A stretch of DNA of 64,000 nucleotides from Bathymodiolus brooksi (taxonomy: Eukaryota > Mollusca > Bivalvia > Mytilida > Modiolidae). Below the pieces are notes generated by a model. It did no database searches. It was not told where the DNA came from and saw only the letters and a program-made list of their open reading frames with translations. Location: NCBI GenBank assembly GCA_963680875.1, contig OY804579.1:32969804-33033803 (forward strand), given 5' to 3'. The translations under genes and the position numbers were made by a program. Below are positions 1 to 14,300 of the stretch, one piece after another (position 1 is the stretch's first letter; each line of letters begins with the position of its first letter).

Positions 1-3000
1 AGATATATTAATGTAACGCTCATCAGAACTAATATAATCTCTGTACATGGAGATATATTAATTTAAAGCTCATCAGAACTAATATAATCTCTGTTCATGG
101 AGATATATTAATCTAAGGCTCATCAGAACTAATATAATCTCTGTATAGGGAGATATATTAATCAAAGGCTCATCAGAACTAATATAATCTCTGTACAGGG
201 AGATATATTAATGTAAGGCTCATCAGAACTAATATAATCTCTGTACATGGTGATATATTAATCTAAGGTTCATCAGAACTAATATAATCTCTGTACATGG
301 AGATATATTAATCTAAGGCTCATCAGAACTAATATAATCTCTGTACATGGAGATATATTAATGTAAGGCTCATCAGAACTAATATAATCTCTGTACAAGG
401 AGATATATTAATCTAAGGCTCATCAGAACTAATATAATCTATGTACATGGTGATATATTAATTTAAGGCTCATCAGAACTAATATAATCTCTGTACATGG
501 AGATATATTAATCTAAGGCTCATCAGAACTAATATAATCTCTGTACATGGTGATATATTAATCTAAGGCTCATCAGAACTAATATAATCTCTTTACATGG
601 TGATATATTAATCAAAGGCTCATCAGAACTAATATAATCTCTGTACAGGGAGATATATTAATGTAAGGCTCATCAGAACTAATATAATCTCTGTACATGG
701 TGATATATTAATCTAAGGTTCATCAGAACTAATATAATCTCTGTACATGGAGATATATTAATCTAAGGCTCATCAGAACTAATATAATCTCTGTACATGG
801 AGATATATTAATGTAAGGCTCATCAGAACTAATATAATCTCTGTACATGGAGATATATTAATCTAAGGCTCATCAGAACTAATATAATCTCTGTACATGG
901 AGATATATTAATGTAAGGCTCATCAGAACTAATATAATCTCTGTACATGGTGATATATTAATCTAAGGCTCATCAGAACTAATATAATCTCTTTACATGG
1001 TGATATATTAATCTAAGGCTCATCAGAACTAATATAATCTCTGTACATGGTGATATATTAATCTAAGGCTCATCAGATCTAATATAATCTCTTTACATGG
1101 TGATATATTAATCTAAGGCTCATCAGAACTAATATAATCTCTGTACATGGAGATATATTAATGTAAGGCTCATCAGAACTAATATAATCTCTGTACATGG
1201 AGATATATTAATGTAAGGCATATCAGAACTAATATAATCTCTGTTGATGGTGATATATTAATTTAAGGCTCATCAAAACTAATATAATCTCTGTACATGG
1301 AGATATATTAATCTAAGGCTCATCAGAACTAATGTTATCTCTGTACATGGAGATATATTAATTTAAAGCTCATCAGAACTAATATAATCTCTGTTCATGG
1401 AGATATATTAATCTAAGGCTCATCAAAATTAATATAATCTCTGTACATGGAGATATATTAATGTAACGCTCATCAGAACTAATATAATCTCTGTACATGG
1501 AGATATATTAATTTAAAGCTCATCAGAACTAATATAATCTCTGTTCATGGAGATATATTAATCTAAGGCTCATCAGAACTAATATAATCTCTGTACATGG
1601 AGATATATTAATCAAAGGCTCATCAGAACTAATATAATCTCTGTACATGGAGATATATTAATCTAAGGCTCATCAGAACTAATATAATCTCTGTACATGG
1701 TGATATATTAATCTAAGGCTCATCAGAACTAATATAATCTCTGTACATGGTGATATATTAATCTAAGGCTCATCAGAACTAATATAATCTCTTTACATGG
1801 TGGTATATTAATCTAAGGCTCATCAGAACTAATATAATCTCTGTACATGGAGACATATTAATCTAAGGCTCATCAGAACTAATATAATCTCTGTACATGG
1901 TGATATATTAATGTAAGGCTCATCAGAACTAATATAATCTCTGTACATGGAGATATATTAATCTAAGGCTCATCAGAACTAATATAATCTCTGTACATGG
2001 AGATATATTAATCTAAGGCTCATCAGAACTAATAAAACCTCTGTACATGGTGATATATTAATCTAAGGCTCATCAGAACTAATATAATCTCTGTACATGG
2101 TGATATATTAATCTGAGGCTCATCAGAACTAATATAATCTCTGTACATGGTCATATATTAATGTAAGGCTCATCAGAACTAATATAATCTCTGTACATGG
2201 AGATATATTAATGTAAGGCTCATCAGAACTAATATAATCTCTGTACATGGAGATATATTAATGTAAGGCATATCAGAACTAATATAATCTCTGTTCATGG
2301 TGATATATTAATTTAAGGCTCATCAAAACTAATATAATCTCTGTACATGGAGATATATTAATCTAAGGCTCATCAGAACTAATGTAATCTCTGTACATGG
2401 AGATATATTAATTTAAAGCTCATCAGAACTAATATAATCTCTGTTCATGGAGATATATTAATCTAAGGCTCATCAAAATTAATATAATCTCTGTACATGG
2501 AGATATATTAATGTAACGCTCATCAGAACTAATATAATCTCTGTACATGGAGATATATTAATTTAAAGCTCATCAGAACTAATATAATCTCTGTTCATGG
2601 AGATATATTAATCTAAGGCTCATCAGAACTAATATAATCTCTGTACAGGGAGATATATTAATCAAAGGCTCATCAGAACTAATATAATCTCTGTACAGGG
2701 AGATATATTAATGTAAGGCTCATCAGAACTAATATAATCTCTGTACATGGTGATATATTAATCTAAGGTTCATCAGAACTAATATAATCTCTGTACATGG
2801 AGATATATTAATCTAAGGCTCATCAGAACTAATATAATCTCTGTACATGGAGATATATTAATGTAAGGCTCATCAGAACTAATATAATCTCTGTACATGG
2901 AGATATATTAATCTAAGGCTCATCAGAACTAATATAATCTCTTTACATGGAGATATATTAATCTAAGGCTCATCAGAACTAATATAATCTCTGTACATGG

Positions 3001-4910
3001 TGATATATTAATCTAAGGCTCATCAGAACTAATATAATCTCTTTACATGGTGATATATTAATCTAAGGCTCATCAGAACTAATATAATCTCTTTACATGG
3101 TGATATATTAATGTAAGGCTCATCAGAACTAATATAATCTCTGTACATGGAGACATATTAATCTAAGGCTCATCAGAACTAATATAATCTCTGTACATGG
3201 TGATATATTAATGTAAGGCTCATCAGAACTAATATAATCTCTGTACATGGAGATATATTAATCTAAGGCTCATCAGAACTAATATAATCTCTGTACATGG
3301 AGATATATTAATCTAAGGCTCATCAGAACTAATATAACCTCTGTACATGGTGATATATTAATCTAAGGCTCATCAGAACTAATATAATCTCTGTACATGG
3401 TGATATATTAATCTGAGGCTCATCAGAACTAATATAATCTCTGTACATGGTCATATATTAATGTAAGGCTCATCAGAACTAATATAATCTCTGTACATGG
3501 AGATATATTAATGTAAGGCTCATCAGAACTAATATAATCTCTGTACATGGAGATATATTAATGTAAGGCATATCAGAACTAATATAATCTCTGTTCATGG
3601 TGATATATTAATTTAAGGCTCATCAAAACTAATATAATCTCTGTACATGGAGATATATTAATCTAAGGCTCATCAGAACTAATGTAATCTCTGTACATGG
3701 AGATATATTAATTTAAAGCTCATCAGAACTAATATAATCTCTGTTCATGGAGATATATTAATCTAAGGCTCATCAAAATTAATATAATCTCTGTTCATGG
3801 AGATATATTAATGTAACGCTCATCAGAACTAATATAATCTCTGTACATGGAGATATATTAATTTAAAGCTCATCAGAACTATTATAATCTCTGTTCATGG
3901 AGATATATTAATCTAAGGCTCATCAGAAATAATATAATCTCTGTACAGGGAGATATATTAATCTAAGGCTCATCAGAACTAATATAATCTCTGTACAGGG
4001 AGATATATTAATGTAAGGCTCATCAGAACTAATATAATCTCTGTACATGGAGATATATTAATCTAAGGCTCATCAGAACTAATATAATCTCTTTACATGG
4101 AGATATATTAATCTAAGGCTCATCAGAACTAATATAATCTCTGTACATGGTGATATATTAATCTAAGGCTCATCAGAACTAATATAATCTCTTTACATGG
4201 TGATATATTAATCTAAGGCTCATCAGAACTAATATAATCTCTTTACATGGTGATATATTAATCTAAGGCTCATCAGAACTAATATAATCTCTGTACTTGG
4301 AGACATATTAATCTAAGGCTCATCAGAACTAATATAATCTCTGTACATGGTGATATATTAATGTAAGGCTCATCAGAACTAATATAATCTCTGTACATGG
4401 AGATATATTAATCTAAGGCTCATCAGAACTAATATAATCTCTGTACATGGAGATATATTAATCTAAGGCTCATCAGAACTAATATAACCTCTGTACATGG
4501 TGATATATTAATCTAAGGCTCATCAGAACTAATATAATCTCTGTACATGGTGATATATTAATCTGAGGCTCATCAGAACTAATATAATCTCTGTACATGG
4601 TCATATATTAATGTAAGGCTCTTCAGAACTAATATAATCTCTGTACATGGAGATATATTAATGTAAGGCTCATCAGAACTAATATAATCTCTGTACATGG
4701 AGATATATTAATGTAAGGCATATCAGAACTAATATAATCTCTGTTCATGGTGATATATTAATTTAAGGCTCATCAAAACTAATATAATCTCTGTACATGG
4801 AGATATATTAATCTAAGGCTCATCAGAACTAATGTAATCTCTGTACATGGAGATATATTAATTTAAAGCTCATCAGAACTAATATAATCTCTGTTCATGG
4901 AGATATATTA

Positions 4911-7900
4911 ATCTAAGGCTCATCAGAAATAATATAATCTCTGTACAGGGAGATATATTAATCTAAGGCTCATCAGAACTAATATAATCTCTGTACAGGG
5001 AGATATATTAATGTAAGGTTCATCAGAACTAATATAATCTCTGTACATGGTGATATATTAATCTAAGGTTCATCAGAACTAATATAATCTCTGTACATGG
5101 AGATATATTAATCTAAGGTTCATCAGAACTAATATAATCTCTGTACAGGGAGATATATTAATCTAAGGCTCATGAGAATTAATTTAATCTTTGTACATGG
5201 AGATATATTAATCTAAGGCTCAACAGAACTAATATAATCTCTGTACATGGAGATATATTAATATAAGGCTCATCAGAACTAATATAATCTTTGTACATGG
5301 AGATATATTAATGTAAGGCTCATCAGAACTAATATAATCTCTGTACATGGAGATATATTAATGTAAGGCTCATCAGAACTAATATAATCTCTGTACATGG
5401 AGACATATTAATGTAAGGCTCATCAGAACTAATATAATCTCTGTACATGGTGATATATTAATGTAAGGCTCATCAGAACTAATATAATCTCTGTACATGG
5501 AGATATATTAATGTAAGGCTCATCAGAACTAATATAATCTCTGTACATGGAGATATATTAATGTAAGGCTCATCAGAACTAATATAATCTCTGTACATGG
5601 AGATATATTAATCTAAGTCTCATCAGAACTAATATAATCTCTGTACATGGAGATATATTAATGTAAGGCTCATCAGAACTAATATAATCTCTATACATGG
5701 AGATATATTAATCTAAGGCTCATCAGAACTAATATAATCTCTGTACATGGTGATATATTAATGTAAGGCTCATCAGAACTAATATAATCTCTGTACATGG
5801 AGATATATTAATGTAAGGCTCATCAGAACTAATATAATCTCTGTACATGGAGATATATTAATCTAAGGCTCATCAGAACTAATATAATCTCTGTGCATGG
5901 AGATATATTAATCTAAGGCTCATCAGAACTAATATAATCTCTGTACATGGTGATATATTAATCTAAGGCTCATCAGAACTAATATAATCTCTGTACATGG
6001 TGATATATTAATGTAAGGCTCATCAGAACTAATATAATCTCTTTACATGGTGATATATTAATCTAAGGCTCATCAGAACTAATATAATCTCTGTACATGG
6101 AGACATATTAATCTAAGGCTCATCAGAACTAATATAATCTCTGTACATGGAGATATATTAATCTAAGGCTCATCAGATCTAATATAATCTCTGTACATGG
6201 TGATATATTAATGTAAGGCTCATCAGAACTAATATAATCTCTGTACATGGGGATATATTAATGTAAGGCTCACCAGAACTGATATAATCTCTGTACATGG
6301 AGATATATTAATCTAAGGCTCATCAGAACTAATATAATCTCTGTACATGGTGATATATTAATGTAAGGCTCATCAGAACTAATATAATCTCTGTACATGG
6401 GGATATATTAATGTAAGGTTCACCAGAACTGATATAATCTCTGTACATGGAGATATATTAATCTAAGGCTCATCAGAACTAATATAATCTCTGTACATGG
6501 TGATATATTAATGTAAGGCTCATCAGAACTAATATAATCTCTTTACATGGTGATATATTAATCTAAGGCTCATCAGAACTAATATAATCTCTGTACATGG
6601 AGACATATTAATCTAAGGCTCATCAGAACTAATATAATCTCTGTACATGGAGATATATTAATCTAAGGCTCATCAGATCTAATATAATCTCTGTACATGG
6701 TGATATATTAATGTAAGGCTCATCAGAACTAATATAATCTCTGTACATGGGGATATATTAATGTAAGGCTCACCAGAACTGATATAATCTCTGTACATGG
6801 AGATATATTAATCTAAGGCTCATCAGAACTAATATAATCTCTGTACATGGTGATATATTAATGTAAGGCTCATCAGAACTAATATAATCTCTGTACATGG
6901 GGATATATTAATGTAAGGTTCACCAGAACTGATATAATCTCTGTACATGGAGATATATTAATCTAAGGCTCATCAGAACTAATATAATCTCTGTACATGG
7001 TGATATATTAATCTAAGGCTCATCAGAACTAATATAATCTTTGTACATGGAGATATATTAATCTAAGGCTCATCAGAACTAATAAAACCTCTGTACATGG
7101 TGATATATTAATCTAAGGCTCATCAGAACTAATATAATCTCTGTACATGGTGATATATTAATCTGAGGCTCATCAGAACTAATATAATCTCTGTACATGG
7201 TGATATATTAATCTGAAGCTCATCAGAACTAATATAATCTCTGTACATGGAGATATATTAATGCAAGGCTCATCAGAACTAATATAATCTCTGTACATGG
7301 AGATATATTAATGTAAGGCATATCAGAACTAATATAATCTCTGTTCATGGTGATATATTAATTTAAGGCTCATCAAAACTAATATAATCTCTGTACATGG
7401 AGATATATTAATCTAAGGCTCATCAAAACTAATATAATCTCTGTACATGGAGATATATTAATCTAGGCTCATCAGAATTAATATAATCTCTGTACATGGA
7501 GATATATTAATGTAACGCTCATCAGAACTAATATAATCTCTGTTCATGGAGATATATTAATCTAAGGCTCATCAGAACTATTATAATCTCTGTTCATGGA
7601 GATATATTAATCTAAGGCTCATCAGAAATAATATAATCTCTGTACAGGGAGATATATTAATCTAAGGCTCATCAGAACTAATATAATCTCTGTACAGGGA
7701 GATATATTAATGTAAGGCTCATCAGAACTAATATAATCTCTGTACATGGAGATATATTAATCTAAGGCTCATCAGAACTAATATAATCTCTTTACATGGA
7801 GATATATTAATCTAAGGCTCATCAGAACTAATATAATCTCTGTACATGGTGATATATTAATCTAAGGCTCATCAGAACTAATATAATCTCTTTACATGGT

Positions 7901-10900
7901 GATATATTAATCTAAGGCTCATCAGAACTAATATAATCTCTGTACATGGTGATATATTAATGTAACGCTCATCAGAACTAATATAATCTCTGTACATGGA
8001 GACATATTAATCTAAGGCTCATCAGAACTAATATAATCTCTGTACATGGTGATATATTAATGTAAGGCTCATCAGAACTAATATAATCTCTGTACATGGA
8101 GATATATTAATCTAAGGCTCATCAGAACTAATATAATCTCTGTACATGGAGATATATTAATCTAAGGCTCATCAGAACTAATATAACCTCTGTACATGGT
8201 GATATATTAATCTAAGGCTCATCAGAACTAATATAATCTCTGTACATGGTGATATATTAATCTGAGGCTCATCAGAACTAATATAATCTCTGTACATGGT
8301 CATATATTAATGTAAGGCTCATCAGAACTAATATAATCTCTGTACATGGAGATATATTAATGTAAGGCTCATCAGAACTAATATAATCTCTGTACATGGA
8401 GATATATTAATGTAAGGCATATCAGAACTAATATAATCTCTGTTCATGGTGATATATTAATTTAAGGCTCATCAAAACTAATATAATCTCTGTACATGGA
8501 GATATATTAATCTAAGGCTCATCAGAACTAATGTAATCTCTGTACATGGAGATATATTAATTTAAAGCTCATCAGAACTAATATAATCTCTGTTCATGGA
8601 GATATATTAATCTAAGGCTCATCAAAATTAATATAATCTCTGTTCATGGAGATATATTAATGTAACGCTCATCAGAACTAATATAATCTCTGTACATGGA
8701 GATATATTAATTTAAAGCTCATCAGAACTATTATAATCTCTGTTCATGGAGATATATTAATCTAAGGCTCATCAGAAATAATATAATCTCTGTACAGGGA
8801 GATATATTAATCTAAGGCTCATCAGAACTAATATAATCTCTGTACAGGGAGATATATTAATGTAAGGCTCATCAGAACTAATATAATCTCTGTACATGGT
8901 GATATATTAATCTAAGGTTCATCAGAACTAATATAATCTCTGTACATGGAGATATATTAATCTAAGGTTCATCAGAACTAATATAATCTCTGTACAGGGA
9001 GATATATTAATCTAAGGCTCATGAGAATTAATTTAATCTTTGTACATGGAGATATATTAATCTAAGGCTCAACAGAACTAATATAATCTCTGTACATGGA
9101 TATATATTAATATAAGGCTCATCAGAACTAATATAATCTTTGTACATGGAGATATATTAATGTAAGGCTCATCAGAACTAATATAATCTCTGTACATGGA
9201 GATATATTAATGTAAGGCTCATCAGAACTAATATAATCTCTGTACATGGAGACATATTAATGTAAGGCTCATCAGAACTAATATAATCTCTGTACATGGT
9301 GATATATTAATGTAAGGCTCATCAGAACTAATATAATCTCTGTACATGGAGATATATTAATGTAAGGCTCATCAGAACTAATATAATCTCTGTACATGGA
9401 GATATATTAATGTAAGGCTCATCAGAACTAATATAATCTCTGTACATGGAGATATATTAATCTAAGGCTCATCAGAACTAATATAATCTCTGTACATGGA
9501 GATATATTAATGTAAGGCTCATCAGAACTAATATAATCTCTATACATGGAGATATATTAATCTAAGGCTCATCAGAACTAATATAATCTCTGTACATGGT
9601 GATATATTAATGTAAGGCTCATCAGAACTAATATAATCTCTGTACATGGAGATATATTAATGTAAGGCTCATCAGAACTAATATAATCTCTGTACATGGA
9701 GATATATTAATCTAAGGCTCATCAGAACTAATATAATCTCTGTGCATGGAGATATATTAATCTAAGGCTCATCAGAACTAATATAATCTCTGTACATGGT
9801 GATATATTAATCTAAGGCTCATCAGAACTAATATAATCTCTGTACATGGTGATATATTAATGTAAGGCTCATCAGAACTAATATAATCTCTTTACATGGT
9901 GATATATTAATCTAAGGCTCATCAGAACTAATATAATCTCTGTACATGGAGACATATTAATCTAAGGCTCATCAGAACTAATATAATCTCTGTACATGGA
10001 GATATATTAATCTAAGGCTCATCAGATCTAATATAATCTCTGTACATGGTGATATATTAATGTAAGGCTCATCAGAACTAATATAATCTCTGTACATGGG
10101 GATATATTAATGTAAGGCTCACCAGAACTGATATAATCTCTGTACATGGAGATATATTAATCTAAGGCTCATCAGAACTAATATAATCTCTGTACATGGT
10201 GATATATTAATGTAAGGCTCATCAGAACTAATATAATCTCTGTACATGGGGATATATTAATGTAAGGTTCACCAGAACTGATATAATCTCTGTACATGGA
10301 GATATATTAATCTAAGGCTCATCAGAACTAATATAATCTCTGTACATGGTGATATATTAATGTAAGGCTCATCAGAACTAATATAATCTCTTTACATGGT
10401 GATATATTAATCTAAGGCTCATCAGAACTAATATAATCTCTGTACATGGAGACATATTAATCTAAGGCTCATCAGAACTAATATAATCTCTGTACATGGA
10501 GATATATTAATCTAAGGCTCATCAGATCTAATATAATCTCTGTACATGGTGATATATTAATGTAAGGCTCATCAGAACTAATATAATCTCTGTACATGGG
10601 GATATATTAATGTAAGGCTCACCAGAACTGATATAATCTCTGTACATGGAGATATATTAATCTAAGGCTCATCAGAACTAATATAATCTCTGTACATGGT
10701 GATATATTAATGTAAGGCTCATCAGAACTAATATAATCTCTGTACATGGGGATATATTAATGTAAGGTTCACCAGAACTGATATAATCTCTGTACATGGA
10801 GATATATTAATCTAAGGCTCATCAGAACTAATATAATCTCTGTACATGGTGATATATTAATCTAAGGCTCATCAGAACTAATATAATCTTTGTACATGGA

Positions 10901-11300
10901 GATATATTAATCTAAGGCTCATCAGAACTAATAAAACCTCTGTACATGGTGATATATTAATCTAAGGCTCATCAGAACTAATATAATCTCTGTACATGGT
11001 GATATATTAATCTGAGGCTCATCAGAACTAATATAATCTCTGTACATGGTGATATATTAATCTGAAGCTCATCAGAACTAATATAATCTCTGTACATGGA
11101 GATATATTAATGCAAGGCTCATCAGAACTAATATAATCTCTGTACATGGAGATATATTAATGTAAGGCATATCAGAACTAATATAATCTCTGTTCATGGT
11201 GATATATTAATTTAAGGCTCATCAAAACTAATATAATCTCTGTACATGGAGATATATTAATCTAAGGCTCATCAAAACTAATATAATCTCTGTACATAGA
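4911..11300. repeat. Satellite segment duplicated at an offset of 3,849 bp
   Basis: Monomers from about 4,911-7,450 recur in the same order at about 8,760-11,300. Matched markers are CATCAGAAAT (4,921 and 8,770), CATGAGAATT (5,171 and 9,020), and the GGATATATTA monomers at 6,251 and 10,100, all 3,849 bp apart. The offset is 77 monomers minus one base, the missing base being a deletion near 7,465 in the intervening sequence. The few differences I saw (for example AAGTCT near 5,637 against AAGGCT in the other copy, and GGATAT near 9,100) imply a recent duplication. The extents are by eye. Confidence 0.8.
6251..7250. repeat. 500-bp (10-monomer) sub-repeat with CACCAGAACTGAT monomers
   Basis: Monomers starting GGATATATTA and carrying CACCAGAACTGAT occur in pairs 150 bp apart, first with GGCTCACC and then with GGTTCACC, at 6,251/6,401 and again at 6,751/6,901. 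The pairs repeat every 500 bp. The same double pair appears at 10,100/10,250/10,600/10,750 and in the blocks near 18.4-19.6 kb, 20.7-22.0 kb, 31.7-33.4 kb, 36.3-37.0 kb, 40.7-41.3 kb and 45.5-46.2 kb. It is a convenient diagnostic cassette for the higher-order structure. Confidence 0.75.
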
Positions 11301-14300
11301 GATATATTAATCTAAGGCTCATCAGAATTAATATAATCTCTGTACATGGAGATATATTAATGTAACGCTCATCAGAACTAATATAATCTCTGTACATGGA
11401 GATATATTAATCTAAGGCTCATCAGAACTAATATAATCTCTGTACATGGAGATATATTAATGTAAGGCTCATCAGAACTAATATAATCTCTGTACATGGT
11501 GATATATTAATCTAATGCTCATCAGAACTAATATAATCTCTGTACAGGGAGATATGTTAATCTAAGGCTCATCAGAACTAATATAATCTCTGTACATGGA
11601 GATATATTAATCTAAGGCTCATCAGAACTAATATAATCTCTGTACATGGAGATATATTAATCTAAGGCTCATCAGAACTAATATAATCTCTGTGTATGGT
11701 GATATATTAATCTAAGACTCATCAGAACTAATATAATCTCTGTACATGGAGATATATTAATCTAAGGCTCATCAGAACTAATATAATCTCTGTACATGGA
11801 GATATATTAATCTAAGGCTCATCAGAACTAATATAATCTCTGTACATGGTGATATATTAATCTAAGGCTCATCAGAACTAATATAATCTCTTTACATGGA
11901 GATATATTAATGCAAGGCTCATCAGAACTAATATAATCTCTGTACATGGAGATATATTAATGTAAGGCATATCAGAACTAATATAATCTCTGTTCATGGT
12001 GATATATTAATTTAAGGCTCATCAGAACTAATATAATCTCTGTACATGGAGATATATTAATCTAAGGCTCATCAGAACTAATATAATCTCTGTACAGGGA
12101 GATATATTAATCTAAGGCTCATGAGAATTAATTTAATCTTTGTACATGGAGATATATTAATCTAAGTCTCATCAGAACTAATATAATCTCTGTACATGGA
12201 GATATATTAATATAAGTCTCATCAGAACCAATATATTCTCTGTACAGGGAGATATATTAATCTAAGGCTCATCAGAACTAATATAATCTATGTACATGGT
12301 GATATATTAATTTAAGGCTCATCAGAACTAATATAATCTCTGTACATGATTATATATTAATCTAAGGCTCATCAGAACTAATATAATATCTGTGCATGTT
12401 GATATATTAATCTAAGACTCATCAGAACTAATATAATCTCTGTACATGGAGATATATTAATCTAAGGCTCATCAGAACTGATATAATCTCTGTACATGGA
12501 GATATATTAATCTAAGGCTCATCAGAACTAATATAATCTCTGTACATGGAGATATATTAATCTAAGTCTCATCAGAACTAATATAATCTCTGTACATGGT
12601 GATATATTAATCTAAGGCTATCAGAACTAATATAATCTCTTTACATGGAGATATATTAATGCAAGGCTCATCAGAACTAATATAATCTCTGTACATGGAG
12701 ATATATTAATGTAAGGCTCATCAGAACTAATATAATCTCTGTACATGGAGATATATTAATGTAAGGCATATCAGAACTAATATAATCTCTGTTCATGGTG
12801 ATATATTAATTTAAGGCTCATCAAAACTAATATAATCTCTGTACATGGAGATATATTAATCTAAGGCTCATCAGAACTAATGTAATCTCTGTACATGGAG
12901 ATATATTAATTTAAAGCTCATCAGAACTAATATAATCTCTGTTCATGGGGATATATTAATCTAAGGCTCATCAAAATTAATATAATCTCTGTACATGGAG
13001 ATATATTAATGTAACGCTCATCAGAACTAATATAATCTCTGTACATGGAGATATATTAATTTAAAGCTCATCAGAACTAATATAATCTCTGTTCATGGAG
13101 ATATATTAATCTAAGGCTCAACAGAACTAATATAATCTCTGTATAGGGAGATATATTAATCAAAGGCTCATCAGAACTAATATAATCTCTGTACAGGGAG
13201 ATATATTAATGTAAGGCTCATCAGAACTAATATAATCTCTGTACATGGTGATATATTAATCTAAGGTTCATCAGAACTAATATAATCTCTGTACATGGAG
13301 ATATATTAATCTAAGGCTCATCAGAACTAATATAATCTCTGTACATGGAGATATATTAATGTAAGGCTCATCAGAACTAATATAATCTCTGTACATGGAG
13401 ATATATTAATCTAAGGCTCATCAGAACTAATATAATCTATGTACATGGTGATATATTAATTTAAGGCTCATCAGAACTAATATAATCTCTGTACATGGAG
13501 ATATATTAATCTAAGGCTCATCAGAACTAATATAATCTCTGTACATGGTGATATATTAATCTAAGGCTCATCAGAACTAATATAATCTCTTTACATGGTG
13601 ATATATTAATCAAAGGCTCATCAGAACTAATATAATCTCTGTACAGGGAGATATATTAATGTAAGGCTCATCAGAACTAATATAATCTCTGTACATGGTG
13701 ATATATTAATCTAAGGTTCATCAGAACTAATATAATCTCTGTACATGGAGATATATTAATCTAAGGCTCATCAGAACTAATATAATCTCTGTACATGGAG
13801 ATATATTAATGTAAGGCTCATCAGAACTAATATAATCTCTGTACATGGAGATATATTAATCTAAGGCTCATCAGAACTAATATAATCTCTGTACATGGAG
13901 ATATATTAATGTAAGGCTCATCAGAACTAATATAATCTCTGTACATGGTGATATATTAATCTAAGGCTCATCAGAACTAATATAATCTCTTTACATGGTG
14001 ATATATTAATCTAAGGCTCATCAGAACTAATATAATCTCTTTACATGGTGATATATTAATCTAAGGCTCATCAGAACTAATATAATCTCTGTACATGGTG
14101 ATATATTAATCTAAGGCTCATCAGATCTAATATAATCTCTTTACATGGTGATATATTAATCTAAGGCTCATCAGAACTAATATAATCTCTGTACATGGAG
14201 ATATATTAATGTAAGGCTCATCAGAACTAATATAATCTCTGTACATGGAGATATATTAATGTAAGGCATATCAGAACTAATATAATCTCTGTTGATGGTG

